From positions 1-64,000 of the forward strand of contig CALVMC010000007.1 of assembly GCA_944342015.1 (NCBI GenBank): DNA of 64,000 nucleotides, read 5' to 3'. Below, piece by piece: positions 53,353 through 62,969 of this stretch. The first letter of the stretch is position 1; each line of letters begins with the position of its first letter. Both the position numbers and the translations under genes were made by a program. Under the pieces are notes generated by a model, which did not search any database, had not been told where the DNA came from, and worked only from the letters and a program-made list of their open reading frames with translations. This stretch comes from an uncultured Clostridia bacterium. Lineage in GTDB: Bacteria > Bacillota > Clostridia > Christensenellales > CALVMC01.

Positions 53353-54969
53353 ATGGAAGAAAAATTCAATTTTATAGAAGAGATAATAAATAAAGATATC
53401 GAAAAGGACTGTAAAAAAATAATAACCCGTTTTCCGCCTGAACCTAACGGTTTTCTTCATATAGGGCACGCAAAATCCCTTTGCATAAATTTCGGTATGA
53501 AAGATAAATATAAAGGCGAATGCAATCTCCGTTTCGACGACACTAATCCGATAAAAGAAGACGAAGAGTATGTTAAAAGCATAAAGGAAGATATCAAATG
53601 GCTCGGCTTTAAATGGGACAGAGAACTTTACGCTTCCGACTACTTCGATAGAATGTACGAATCCGCCGTTCTTCTTATTAAAAAAGGTCTTGCTTATGTC
53701 TGCGATATGAGCGCAGAACAAATAAGAGAAAACAGAGGAACTCTTACGCAGCCCGGTAAGGAAAGTCCGTCGAGAAACAGAAGCATAGAAGAAAATCTGA
53801 GACTTTTCGAAGAAATGAAAAACGGCAAGTTTAAAGACGGCGAAAAGGTTCTTCGTGCCAAAATCGATATGGCAAGTCCTAATATCAATATGCGTGATCC
53901 GGTAATTTACAGAATATCGAGAACGGCTCATCACAGAACCAAAAACAAGTGGATTATATATCCTCTTTACGATTTTGCTCACCCTTTGAGCGATTGCTAT
54001 GAGGGGATAACTCATTCTATCTGCACTTTGGAATTCGAGGACCACAGACCCCTTTACGATTGGGTTAAAATTAATTGCGGATACGAAAACGGCCCTAAAC
54101 AGATTGAATTTGCAAGACTTAATATGACAAGAACGATTATGAGCAAAAGGTATCTTAAAAAACTCGTAGACGAAAAGGTTGTAAACGGTTGGGACGACCC
54201 CCGTATGCCTACGCTCAGCGGACTTCGTATGAGAGGGGTTCCGCCTGAGGCTATTAAGAATTTCTGTGCGGCAATAGGGGTTTCCAAATCCAATTCGGAA
54301 GTCGATATCGCTTTATTCGAACATTTCGTAAGAGATTATCTGAATGTCAAAGCTAAAAGAGCTATGGTTGTCAAAAGACCTTTAAAGCTCGTCATAGAAA
54401 ATCTAAACGGCGAAGAGATAATGAAATCGAGAAATAATCCTATGGACGAAAACGACCTTTCTCAAAGAGATGTTATTCTTACATCGGAAATTTATATAGA
54501 CAGTGAAGATTTCAGTCCCAATCCTCCGCCTAAATATCATAGACTCGTTCCCGGCGGAATGGTAAGGCTGAAAGATTCCTATATTCTCGAATATCTTTCC
54601 CATACAGAAAAGGACGGTAAGGTTACAGAAGTCAGAACAAGACTTATAGAAGACAGCGTCAGCGGCGGAAAAAATTCCTCCATTAAGGTTAAAGGGGTTA
54701 TTCAGTGGGTAAGCGCAAAGTATTCGAGCGATCTTTTGGTAAAAGAATACGATTATCTTATTAACGAGGGAGAGGGCGACTTTTCCGAAAGGCTTAATTT
54801 CGAAACCGAGAAAATTTACAATGCAAAAGGCGAAGCATTTTTAAGCGAGTCAAAACTTTACGACAGATTTCAGTTTATGCGTGAAGGCTATTATATGGCT
54901 TGCGGAAAAAAGGAAAACGGAAAAGCAGTATTTAACTGTATCTGTTCCCTTAAAGATTCTTATAAATAA
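53353..54969 (+). CDS. glnS: Glutaminyl-tRNA synthetase
   Basis: A 538-residue class I synthetase. HIGH motif FPPEPNGFLHIGHAKSL near residue 30; FDDTNP; LSDCYEGITHSICTLEF; KMSKS-type loop RTIMSKRYLKKL near residue 260; C-terminal beta-barrel anticodon-binding part. GlnRS charges tRNA-Gln directly. Most Firmicutes lack it and use GatCAB, so this is a minority trait shared with some Clostridia and likely acquired by transfer long ago. GAAGGA precedes the ATG. Confidence 0.96.
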   Translation: MEEKFNFIEEIINKDIEKDCKKIITRFPPEPNGFLHIGHAKSLCINFGMKDKYKGECNLRFDDTNPIKEDEEYVKSIKEDIKWLGFKWDRELYASDYFDRMYESAVLLIKKGLAYVCDMSAEQIRENRGTLTQPGKESPSRNRSIEENLRLFEEMKNGKFKDGEKVLRAKIDMASPNINMRDPVIYRISRTAHHRTKNKWIIYPLYDFAHPLSDCYEGITHSICTLEFEDHRPLYDWVKINCGYENGPKQIEFARLNMTRTIMSKRYLKKLVDEKVVNGWDDPRMPTLSGLRMRGVPPEAIKNFCAAIGVSKSNSEVDIALFEHFVRDYLNVKAKRAMVVKRPLKLVIENLNGEEIMKSRNNPMDENDLSQRDVILTSEIYIDSEDFSPNPPPKYHRLVPGGMVRLKDSYILEYLSHTEKDGKVTEVRTRLIEDSVSGGKNSSIKVKGVIQWVSAKYSSDLLVKEYDYLINEGEGDFSERLNFETEKIYNAKGEAFLSESKLYDRFQFMREGYYMACGKKENGKAVFNCICSLKDSYK

Positions 54970-55062
54970 TTCTCTTTGCGGTTTGAATTTCGATTGCGGA
55001 ATCTGCTAATTGAATTTCAATTGAAAAGTCCGCTAAAATTACGATATAAGTTTAGATTAACA

Positions 55063-55087
55063 AAAAACGCACAAATGTGCGTTTTTA
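55063..55087. terminator. Intrinsic terminator after glnS
   Basis: The stem AAAACGCACA / TGTGCGTTTT with a short loop and flanking A/T runs lies between convergent glnS and the PI-PLC-like gene. Confidence 0.85.
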
Positions 55088-55112
55088 TTGTATTCAAATA
55101 AATATATATACA

Positions 55113-56123
55113 TTAAATTTCAATGTATTTTAAAAATTCCTTTGTATCGCTGACTATATTTTTTGCGATATTTAAAGACAGTACCGAATCTGTTTTTTCA
55201 ATATCGTCGGTAACATAATCACGCATTATTATATTTACATATTTCAATAAATCGCTGTTTTTAAGATTTTTGACATAATTGTTCATATTTTCGGAATGAC
55301 TTTCTTCGAGAGAAAGGGGAGTAGTAACCAAAGTGGGTGCGGTTAATTGCCCTTGAAGAACGAAAAGTCCTTTATTTTTCAGAGAAAATTTTTCAAAGTA
55401 CAAAGGAAGAGCGTTTTCTATAAACTCGTTTGAACTTTTTTTGTGAAGGTCTCCTTCATAATACGATTCGAGACTGCACTCGGAAAGACTTCCTTCGTCG
55501 TTGTTTCTTCTGAAAAGATAATTCTTTTCGTCTATTTTGTAGTCGCTTCCCCAAGTAATTATAAATTTTCCTCTGCAATCTTCAAGTTTCAAATTATCGA
55601 TAAAATCGGCGTCGGACATTTCGGTATCGTTTTTTACCGCATACCTTTCGGTATCAAGACTGCTTTCGAGAGTATCTATTACCTTTTGCATGGAATCGTT
55701 TTTAAAATGCTGAAAGTCGAGTATCAATACTTCGCTGTCGTTAGTTTCCATAAATTCGGAAATATCGTTTATTACTTCATTAAAATCCATTCCCGAAAGT
55801 ACGGAATGGAATATTACAAGACTGTCGCCTTTTTTCTCTACTCTTATGTCAAAATAACGGACTCCGAATTTGAGCTGTGTAAGTATCGAAGAACTTTGCG
55901 TTTCGCCAAGCGACAGCATATTGTATGTTCCTGCGTCGTGGCTTCCGGGGATTGCTATGTTTTTTACGGGAGTATCGCCGTTTATGTATTTCATCCATTC
56001 CGAGTAAAACAAGGGAACATTGTCCGCCGTTATTTCCGCTTTGTTGTTTTTGCACGACGAAAGTATTGTTACCGATATGACGGCTGCAAGAATTACCGTA
56101 AAAATTTTCAGAAACTTTTTCAT
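55113..56123 (-). CDS. PI-PLC X-domain lipoprotein
   Basis: A 336-residue secreted lipoprotein: signal peptide with lipobox TILSSC, then a phosphatidylinositol-specific phospholipase C fold. Both catalytic histidine regions are visible, IAIPGSHDAGTYNM and LVIFHSVLSGMDFNEV, and RYFDIRVEKKG holds the active-site acidic residue. Bacterial PI-PLCs cleave phosphatidylinositol or GPI anchors without calcium. The ATG at 56123 begins a proper signal peptide; no Shine-Dalgarno is seen. Being lipid-anchored suggests action on host or dietary lipids at the cell surface. Confidence 0.85.
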   Translation of the reverse strand: MKKFLKIFTVILAAVISVTILSSCKNNKAEITADNVPLFYSEWMKYINGDTPVKNIAIPGSHDAGTYNMLSLGETQSSSILTQLKFGVRYFDIRVEKKGDSLVIFHSVLSGMDFNEVINDISEFMETNDSEVLILDFQHFKNDSMQKVIDTLESSLDTERYAVKNDTEMSDADFIDNLKLEDCRGKFIITWGSDYKIDEKNYLFRRNNDEGSLSECSLESYYEGDLHKKSSNEFIENALPLYFEKFSLKNKGLFVLQGQLTAPTLVTTPLSLEESHSENMNNYVKNLKNSDLLKYVNIIMRDYVTDDIEKTDSVLSLNIAKNIVSDTKEFLKYIEI

Positions 56124-56348
56124 AATTAAATTATAAATTTTTATTACCAAAAAATCAATATGCTTTTTAAAATATTCAAAAATGTTTATTCCGATTAAAA
56201 AAGTTTGCTTTTTAAAATTCGGAAATTAATAAAGATTTAAAATATATTAAAACCGTATCGTATTAAAATCAGAAACTGTTTTCGTAATATCGGTAATAAT
56301 CGGGCTGATAAAAGTTTTGATAAGTTTTATGTAATAAAAATCATTAAT

Positions 56349-56379
56349 AAAAAAACGGTTCTTTCGAACCGTTTTTTAT
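56349..56379 (-). terminator. Intrinsic terminator after the DUF2188 gene
   Basis: The stem AAAAACGGTTC / GAACCGTTTTT has a four-base loop. T runs lie on both strands; it touches the stop of the minus-strand gene. Confidence 0.8.
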
Positions 56380-56588
56380 TAATCGTTGTCGCTGGCGTAA
56401 TTTTGTTTTCTTATTTTGCCGTCTCTTTTATGAATTGTAATATTTCCTTCCTGATTTTCTGCAACCGATTTTGCATAATCGATTGCCTCAGCCTGTGTGT
56501 CGAAAAGTTTAATCGCTTTTTCGCCGCCTGCAAGTTTTACCTGCCATTTTCCGTCGTCTCTTTTCGATATATGATAATTTTTTGCCAT
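56379..56588 (-). CDS. DUF2188-family small protein
   Basis: A 69-residue protein. The pattern YHISKRDDGKWQVKLAGGEK, then AIKLFDTQAEAIDYAKSVA, NQEGNITIHKRDGKIR is characteristic of DUF2188, a small beta-beta-alpha-beta domain of unknown function. AGGAATATT before the ATG gives a usable ribosome site. Single gene with its own terminator. Related proteins are often stress-induced, but nothing here shows that. Confidence 0.85.
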   Translation of the reverse strand: MAKNYHISKRDDGKWQVKLAGGEKAIKLFDTQAEAIDYAKSVAENQEGNITIHKRDGKIRKQNYASDND

Positions 56589-56699
56589 AATATTCCTCCG
56601 ATAAATTTTATTTTATTATATTCGAAAGTATAGCATAAAATATCGGATTAGTAAAATATTTTGAAGAGTTATGAAATTTATGTTGAAAAACAGTTTTTT

Positions 56700-57650
56700 T
56701 TAAATTATATTGTTTTTTTCGAAAAACCGGTTTGTGGATATATTTCCCGCTCTGTTATAGCGGTAAAGGTTTTTAAGTTCCCTACCGACTTTTATTTTGT
56801 TGAGTCCCGCTTCTACCCCAAGGGTTGCTTTGAAGCCGAGCTCTTTTAAAATTTCATATCCCTCTTTGCACCATGCGCCGAAAGGATAAAAGTAAGCGGT
56901 GGGAGTGACTTCGCAGTTTTCAAGCAGCCATTCGTTGAGTTTCAAAGTATCTTTTACGAGTAATTCTTTGTAATTTTCATAGCTTTCGCCTTTCATTATT
57001 CTTATTCCTTTTCGGGCTTTACCGTATGAGTGCAAGGAATAGGAATGATGCTGAATTTCCACTCTTCCGCTTTTTACGGCTTCCTTTATCTGATATTTGT
57101 TCATATGCGAATAACTCAATGATTGTGGTTTTCCCTCTCTGTTATCCTTGGAATTCGAAAAAGAACCGACTATTGCCGTTACGCATTTGAAATCGTATTT
57201 TTCAAGTAAAGGAATAACATATACGAAATTATTATAATAACCGTCGTCGAATGTAAGCATTATCGGTTTTTCGGGAAGGGTTCCTTTTCCTTCGGTAAAA
57301 GCAATTACTTCGTTTACGGTAACGGTATGGTATCCTTTTTCCTGAATATACTTAAAATCCGTTTCGAGCATATCGGGAGACATGGTATAGGCAGTTTTTC
57401 CTTTCGGCAGAACGGAATGATACATAATTATCGGCAGGTCGTATTCGTCAGGGGGTAAGTTATTAGCTTCTTTTTCAGACTTTTCTTGTCTGTCGTCGCC
57501 TATATCGAGACTGTTTTGATTTTCGGAATTTTGTATTTCCTTTCTGCCGTCTGCGTTGTCGGGCGGCAAACAACCGGTTATGGCAAACAATATCTGGATT
57601 ATAATTAAAAATGTAAAAATTAATTTTAGTTTATAAAAAAATTTTTTCAT
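56700..57650 (-). CDS. Polysaccharide deacetylase lipoprotein (NodB domain)
   Basis: A 316-residue lipoprotein: long signal helix with lipobox FAITGC, a charged linker (~30-70), then the NodB catalytic domain. The metal and catalytic motifs are MLTFDDGYYNN (catalytic Asp pair), VEIQHHSYSLH (zinc histidines, shifted from the usual H-x3-H to HHSYSLH) and YPFGAW. Such enzymes remove acetyl groups from peptidoglycan, chitin-type or other surface glycans. Anchored outside the membrane. No ribosome site stands out. Single gene. Confidence 0.88.
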   Translation of the reverse strand: MKKFFYKLKLIFTFLIIIQILFAITGCLPPDNADGRKEIQNSENQNSLDIGDDRQEKSEKEANNLPPDEYDLPIIMYHSVLPKGKTAYTMSPDMLETDFKYIQEKGYHTVTVNEVIAFTEGKGTLPEKPIMLTFDDGYYNNFVYVIPLLEKYDFKCVTAIVGSFSNSKDNREGKPQSLSYSHMNKYQIKEAVKSGRVEIQHHSYSLHSYGKARKGIRIMKGESYENYKELLVKDTLKLNEWLLENCEVTPTAYFYPFGAWCKEGYEILKELGFKATLGVEAGLNKIKVGRELKNLYRYNRAGNISTNRFFEKNNII

Positions 57651-57799
57651 AACTTTATTTTCTGCTTTAATCCTTATATTATGTAGATATTACTTTAAAG
57701 TATTTGAAAAGCTTTTTACATTCGTCGGAAGTTGTATAAAGCGGTTTTTTTAAGACAGAAAAAATTATAGAAAAAAATTCAATTCTATATCGTAAAAGT

Positions 57800-57828
57800 T
57801 TGTCATTATTGCGCTAAAATGGTAAAAT
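57800..57828 (+). promoter_or_regulatory. Promoter of the DUF1846 gene
   Basis: TTGTCA (57800-57805), 17 bases, TAAAAT (57823-57828), with the ATG about 22 bases further. The 200-base gap 57651-57850 holds no other feature apart from the divergent start of the deacetylase gene. Confidence 0.75.
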
Positions 57829-57850
57829 ATCGGTATAAGTAAGAGGTATT

Positions 57851-59335
57851 ATGGAAATAGGTTTCGATAAAGATTTTTATATGAAAAAACAGAGCCAGTT
57901 CATCTTGGAGCGTATCGAGAAATTCGATAAACTTTATCTTGAATTCGGCGGAAAACTTCTTGAAGATTTTCATGCAGGAAGGGTTCTTCCCGGCTTCGAC
58001 GTGAATGCAAAAATCAAACTTCTCGAAAAATTGAAAGATAAAGCCGAGATTATTATTCCGATCAACGCAAAGGATTTGGAAAGAAATAAAATCCGCGCCG
58101 ATTACGGAATAAATTACGGTCTTACGGTTTTTCACCTTATAGATAATTTAAGAGAAAGAAAAATTTCCGTAAACAGCGTAGTCATAACTCAGTTCGAAAA
58201 TCAGCCTGCAGCCGAAATTTATAAGCAGAAACTCGAACACTTGGGAATAAAGGTTTATCTTCATACCAAAACAAAAGGTTATCCTACCGATATAGAAACT
58301 ATAATAAGCGACGAAGGTTACGGCAAAAACGAATATATAGAAACAACAAAGCCGTTAGTGGTAGTAACCGCACCCGGTCCCGGCAGCGGTAAACTTGCAA
58401 CCTGTATGTGCCAGCTTTATCACGAGTATAAAAGGGGAGTTAAAGCAGGATACGCTAAGTTCGAAACCTTTCCTATCTGGAACCTTCCTTTAAAGCACCC
58501 CGTCAACGTCGCTTACGAGGCCGCTACCGCAGACCTTAAAGACGTGAATATGATCGACCACTTTCACCTTGAAGCCTACGGCAAAACCTGCGTAAATTAT
58601 AACAGAGACATAGAGGTTTTCCCCGTTGTCAGAGCCATAATGAAAAAACTTTCCAACGGAGACCTTGTATATCAGTCTCCTACCGATATGGGGGTTAATA
58701 TGGCGGGGTTTGCCATTACCGACGACGAAATCGTAAGAAAAGCCGCTTGCAAGGAAGTTATAAGAAGATACTATAAAGCTCTTTGCGATTGCAAGCAAGG
58801 TCTTTGCGACAATTCCGTTCCCGAAAAAATAGAATTTTTAATGGGCGAACTCAATATATCCGTCAACGACAGACCGGTGGTTGCGGCAGCTCTCGAAAAA
58901 TCCAAAAAGGAAATGTTGCCCGTTACTGCAATTCAGCTTCCGGACGGTAAGATTATTACAGGTAAGGCTTCCGAACTTATGACGGCAAGCTGTTCGATGC
59001 TTCTTAACGCAATAAAAAGCCTTGCGGGAATAAGCGACGGCATCAAACTTATTTCGCCGCTTGTAATTAATCCTATATTGAAACTTAAAAAGAATATTTT
59101 AAAACAGAAAGACAGAGTATTGAATCTCGAACAGGTGCTTATCGCTCTTTCGATATGCGCCGCAACAAATCCTGCGGTGGAAGCCGCTCTTTCCAAACTC
59201 GGCGAACTCGAAGGGTTGGAAGCCCATTCTTCCTGTATTCTCTGTGCATCGGACGAAGATGTTCTTAAAAGACTTAAAGTCAATATAAGTGAAGAACCGG
59301 AATTTTATTCGAAAGAATTATTTTATAATAAATAA
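57851..59335 (+). CDS. DUF1846-family protein
   Basis: A 494-residue protein of the conserved DUF1846 family (about 490-500 residues), recognised by FDKDFYMKKQSQFILERIEK, TAPGPGSGKLATCMCQLYHEY near residue 180 and VYQSPTDMGVNMAGF. It has a P-loop-like glycine-rich segment (PGPGSGK). Structures of the family exist but the biochemical role is not established. AAGAGG before the ATG. It is followed 32 bases later by the PRPP synthetase-like gene with no terminator, so the two are probably one transcript. Confidence 0.85.
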   Translation: MEIGFDKDFYMKKQSQFILERIEKFDKLYLEFGGKLLEDFHAGRVLPGFDVNAKIKLLEKLKDKAEIIIPINAKDLERNKIRADYGINYGLTVFHLIDNLRERKISVNSVVITQFENQPAAEIYKQKLEHLGIKVYLHTKTKGYPTDIETIISDEGYGKNEYIETTKPLVVVTAPGPGSGKLATCMCQLYHEYKRGVKAGYAKFETFPIWNLPLKHPVNVAYEAATADLKDVNMIDHFHLEAYGKTCVNYNRDIEVFPVVRAIMKKLSNGDLVYQSPTDMGVNMAGFAITDDEIVRKAACKEVIRRYYKALCDCKQGLCDNSVPEKIEFLMGELNISVNDRPVVAAALEKSKKEMLPVTAIQLPDGKIITGKASELMTASCSMLLNAIKSLAGISDGIKLISPLVINPILKLKKNILKQKDRVLNLEQVLIALSICAATNPAVEAALSKLGELEGLEAHSSCILCASDEDVLKRLKVNISEEPEFYSKELFYNK

Positions 59336-59367
59336 TCAATATATAAATTTTAAATCAGGAGTTTTTT

Positions 59368-60528
59368 ATGGCATCGTTTTTCGAATCAACATTTGACTTT
59401 AACAAAGGGGAACCTAATATAGGTATTATCGCCTTGGAAGGGGCGAAGTCTCTTGCCGACAAAATAGACTATTATCTTGTCAGAATGTACAACGAGGACA
59501 GAAAAAAGGTTAGTTTTAAAACCAAACAGGTAGACAGTTTTCTTATCAATACCAAATGTCCCAGATTTACAACGGGCGACGCAAAAGCCATTATCAACGA
59601 AACGGTAAGAGGTAAAGATATTTATCTTGTTGTCGATGTGGGAAATTACAGCTGTAAATACTCTATGTTCGGTATGGAAGTTCCTATGTCGCCGGACGAT
59701 CACTATGCCGACCTTAAAAGAATACTTTCGGCAATAGCGGGAAAGGCAAACCGTCTGACTCTTATTATGCCTATGCTTTACGGAGGGCGCCAGCACAGAA
59801 GAAATTCGAGAGAGTCGCTCGACTGCGCTATGATGCTACAAGAAATGGAGGCTATGGGAATAAGAGATTTGATTACCTTCGACGCTCACGACCCGAGGGT
59901 TCAGAACGCTATTCCTTTAATGGGCTTCGATAATTTCCTTCCTACATATCAGATTCTTAAAGCGTTACTGAATAAATACCCTGATACCAAATTCGATAAA
60001 GAACACTTTATGGTGGTAAGCCCCGACGAGGGGGCTATGAGCAGAAATATTTACTATGCCTCCGAACTCGGTCTGGATTTGGGTATGTTCTATAAACGCC
60101 GTGACTACTCGACAATCGTAAACGGAAGAAATCCAATCGTCGCTCACGAATATATCGGTAACAGCGTCAAAGATAAAGATGTTTTCGTCGCAGACGATAT
60201 CATAGCTACCGGCGACTCCATTTTAAGACTTGCAACCGACCTTAAAAAAGACGGCGCAAAAAGAATATTCATTTCTGCGACATTCGCTCTTTTTACGGAA
60301 GGAGTGGAAAGATTCAATAAAGCTTACGAAGAAGGCTTATTTACCGCATTGCTTTCGACAAATCTTACATATCTTAAACCCGAACTTAAAGATACAAAAT
60401 GGTTCGTTGAAGCGGATATGTCAAAGTTTATCGCTTATATAATCGCTGCCTGCGCTCAGGATAAGTCTTTCAGCGTTCTTCTCGCTCCTCACGAGAAGAT
60501 TTCAGAGCTCATTAAAAAAAATCAATAA
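59368..60528 (+). CDS. Divergent ribose-phosphate pyrophosphokinase
   Basis: A 386-residue protein, ~70 residues longer than the usual PrsA (~315). It keeps the PRPP-binding loop as DVFVADDIIATGDSI, the ATP/ribose loop as LYGGRQHRRNSRESLDCAMM, FDAHDPRVQNA and VSPDEGAMSRN. These match Prs regions but with clear changes (YARQDR becomes GGRQHRR, DMIDTGGT becomes DIIATGDS). It probably makes PRPP from ribose 5-phosphate, or a related reaction. AGGAG before the ATG. It is the only Prs-like gene in view, so it may be an extra paralogue. Confidence 0.85.
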   Translation: MASFFESTFDFNKGEPNIGIIALEGAKSLADKIDYYLVRMYNEDRKKVSFKTKQVDSFLINTKCPRFTTGDAKAIINETVRGKDIYLVVDVGNYSCKYSMFGMEVPMSPDDHYADLKRILSAIAGKANRLTLIMPMLYGGRQHRRNSRESLDCAMMLQEMEAMGIRDLITFDAHDPRVQNAIPLMGFDNFLPTYQILKALLNKYPDTKFDKEHFMVVSPDEGAMSRNIYYASELGLDLGMFYKRRDYSTIVNGRNPIVAHEYIGNSVKDKDVFVADDIIATGDSILRLATDLKKDGAKRIFISATFALFTEGVERFNKAYEEGLFTALLSTNLTYLKPELKDTKWFVEADMSKFIAYIIAACAQDKSFSVLLAPHEKISELIKKNQ

Positions 60529-60542
60529 ATAGCGAAAATGTA

Positions 60543-60571
60543 TTGAAATTTTTTTGAAATTATAATATAAT
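60543..60571 (+). promoter_or_regulatory. Promoter of the metallo-hydrolase gene
   Basis: TTGAAA (60543-60548), 17 bases, TATAAT (60566-60571), about 30 bases before the ATG. Confidence 0.8.
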
Positions 60572-60603
60572 AGTCCTAAATTGAGATTTTTTACGGAGGA
60601 ATT

Positions 60604-61254
60604 ATGAATATTCAATGGTTGGGACACTCTTCGTTTAAACTGACAGAGAGTACCGGAACCACTATAATTACCGACCCTTACCACCCCTATGTGGGTGAGG
60701 AAATGCAAAAATTCAGTTGTGACTGCGTTACTCTCAGTCATTCTCATAAAGACCACAATTATATCGAAGGCGTTTTGGGCAGCCCCCGTGTTCTGACCGA
60801 AAGCGGTGCGTTCGAAATCAAGGGCGTCCATATTTCTTCTTTCAAAACCTTTCACGACGCAAGTTCGGGTTCTGAAAGAGGTTCTAATCTGATTTTTAAG
60901 TTCAGAATGGACGGAGTCGATGTCTGCCATATGGGCGATATAGGCGAAGAATGTTCTACCGATATCCTTGAAAATTTAGGTTCAGTCAATGTCCTGCTTA
61001 TTCCGATAGGCGGTAATTACACTATTGACGCAGTTCAGGCAAAAGAATATGTTGACAGAGTTATGCCCGATATAGTTATTCCGATGCATTATAAAACCAA
61101 AAAATGCGAATTGGATATAGATAAAATAGACGAATTCGTTAAACTTTTCGAAGATGACGAAATTATAGAAGTCGACGGCGATACAATAGAATTCGACAGA
61201 ACCAAGTTCGACGATGAAAAAACCAAACTTGTTATTCTTAAATTAAATCATTAA
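60604..61254 (+). CDS. MBL-fold metal-dependent hydrolase
   Basis: A 216-residue metallo-beta-lactamase-fold protein of the UPF0173/YtkL type. It starts MNIQWLGHSSFKL and has the metal motif LSHSHKDHNYI (H-x-H-x-D-H), a further histidine in SFKTFHDAS, DVCHMGDIG with the bridging Asp and the last ligand IVIPMHYKT. Substrate unknown; cytoplasmic. GGAGG before the ATG. Followed about 110 bases later by rho. Confidence 0.93.
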   Translation: MNIQWLGHSSFKLTESTGTTIITDPYHPYVGEEMQKFSCDCVTLSHSHKDHNYIEGVLGSPRVLTESGAFEIKGVHISSFKTFHDASSGSERGSNLIFKFRMDGVDVCHMGDIGEECSTDILENLGSVNVLLIPIGGNYTIDAVQAKEYVDRVMPDIVIPMHYKTKKCELDIDKIDEFVKLFEDDEIIEVDGDTIEFDRTKFDDEKTKLVILKLNH

Positions 61255-61364
61255 TTTTTTTGACTAAATTGTTTTTAGTCTGTTAACAATAAAATCACCA
61301 AAAAAAATATAATTCAGTTTATTATATCTTATACTATTAGTATGTATTAAAGCAGGAGCGGATA

Positions 61365-62894
61365 ATGGAAGAGAAATTTAAGTACACCAAGGAAGAGCTT
61401 GAAAAATGTTCCGTTTTCGAAGTTCGTGTTATAGGAAGAAGACTCGGAGTAAAATCTCCGACCTCCTGCCGTAAAAACGAAATTATCGACAGAATACTCG
61501 CTATACAGGAAGGCGACGAGAAGCCTCAGTTTAATTCGAACAGCAGGGGAAGGCCGCCTGCTAAAATATTGGGCAGTCAGAAAGGCGGCGAAGATTACGG
61601 CGAATATCTTACAAAACAAAGTATGAAGAATCTGCCGGAAATCAAGTACGGTTCGGAATTCAAACTTTCCGAAAATCATCTTTTGAAAGACAAGTACTTT
61701 GACGGCGAACAAATCGAGCAGGAGCCCGCATCGGAAAATACCGTCGTAAGAGAAGGAATTTTCGACAATCAGGATAAGTTCGGATTTTTAAGAAGCAATA
61801 ACTGTGAAAACAGCGCAAACGATACCCATGTCTCAGGCGAAATTATGCGTATGTACGGATTGAGAAGGGGGGATTTCGTAAAAGGTCTTGCAAGAAGTTC
61901 GGGTGAAGACAGAGCCCTTTCGCTCATATCCGTTACCGAAATAAACGGCGAAAATCCCGAAAAGGCAAGGAAAAGACCGCATTTCGACAGTCTTATTCCT
62001 ATATATCCCAATGAAAGAATTAAAATGGAAATTCCCGGAATCAAAAACGATTTTTCCGTCCGTTGCGTTGATTTGATTGCGCCTATCGGTAAAGGACAGA
62101 GAGCCATGATTGTTTCTCAGCCGAAAACCGGTAAAACTACTTTTTTAAAGAAAATCGCAAATTCCATATCTACTAATTATCCCGATATAAAACTTATGGT
62201 TCTTCTTATCGACGAGCGTCCGGAGGAAGTTACGGATATGAAGCGTTCTATAAAAGGCGATGTTATCTTTTCGACTTTCGACGAAATGCCCGAACACCAT
62301 ACAAGAGCTGCCGATTTAACTATAAATTCCGCAAAGCGTTATGTGGAAATGGGAAAAGACGTCGTTATTCTTCTTGACAGTCTTACAAGACTTGCAAGAG
62401 CGTATAACCTTACCATTCCCCCGACAGGAAGAACATTGAGCGGCGGTATAGACCCGGGAGCATTATACAGTCCTAAAAGATTTTTCGGTGCCGCAAGAAA
62501 CATAGAAAACGGCGGAAGCCTCACTATTATTGCGACCGCTCTTGTCGATACAGGTTCGAGAATGGACGATGTAATCTTCGAAGAATTCAAGGGTACGGGT
62601 AATATGGAAATACATTTGGACAGAAGACTTTCCGAAAAAAGAATATTCCCCGCAATCGACCTTAATAAATCGGGAACGAGAAGGGAAGAGCTTCTTCTTT
62701 CTCAGAAGGAACTCGAAGGAGTATGGGCTATGCGTAAAATACTTGCTTCGGGCGACAATGCGGAAGCTACCGAAAATCTTATCAATATGCTGGTTAAAAC
62801 CACAGACAATCAGGAGTTTATCGAACAGATTACCATGCATCTTGAAAAATTACAGAAAGAAGGCTATTCTTTAAGAAAAAACAGCGGTATGTAA
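61365..62894 (+). CDS. rho: Transcription termination factor Rho
   Basis: A 509-residue RNA-dependent ATPase that ends transcription of untranslated RNA. The N-terminal Rho_N helix-extended-loop domain ([20 protein letters not shown]) is followed by a ~60-residue insertion rich in charged residues, then the RNA-binding cold-shock domain ([16 protein letters not shown]). The motor domain has [41 protein letters not shown] and [16 protein letters not shown] before the ATG. Rho is dispensable and variable in many Clostridia. Confidence 0.97.
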   Translation: MEEKFKYTKEELEKCSVFEVRVIGRRLGVKSPTSCRKNEIIDRILAIQEGDEKPQFNSNSRGRPPAKILGSQKGGEDYGEYLTKQSMKNLPEIKYGSEFKLSENHLLKDKYFDGEQIEQEPASENTVVREGIFDNQDKFGFLRSNNCENSANDTHVSGEIMRMYGLRRGDFVKGLARSSGEDRALSLISVTEINGENPEKARKRPHFDSLIPIYPNERIKMEIPGIKNDFSVRCVDLIAPIGKGQRAMIVSQPKTGKTTFLKKIANSISTNYPDIKLMVLLIDERPEEVTDMKRSIKGDVIFSTFDEMPEHHTRAADLTINSAKRYVEMGKDVVILLDSLTRLARAYNLTIPPTGRTLSGGIDPGALYSPKRFFGAARNIENGGSLTIIATALVDTGSRMDDVIFEEFKGTGNMEIHLDRRLSEKRIFPAIDLNKSGTRREELLLSQKELEGVWAMRKILASGDNAEATENLINMLVKTTDNQEFIEQITMHLEKLQKEGYSLRKNSGM

Positions 62895-62912
62895 AAAATT
62901 CAATTGTGAAAT

Positions 62913-62943
62913 AAAAAATCCGATTTAAAAATCGGATTTTTTT
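62913..62943. terminator. Intrinsic terminator after rho
   Basis: AAAAAATCCGAT and ATCGGATTTTTT are separated by six bases. It serves the convergent rho and fba genes. Confidence 0.88.
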
Positions 62944-62969
62944 ATTCATTAAATTTCTGCCTTAATTTC

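Noticed and set aside
55443-56129. 228-codon frame opposite the PI-PLC-like gene
   Set aside because: The minus strand has a signal peptide and enzyme motifs; the plus-strand product is aromatic-rich with no domain.
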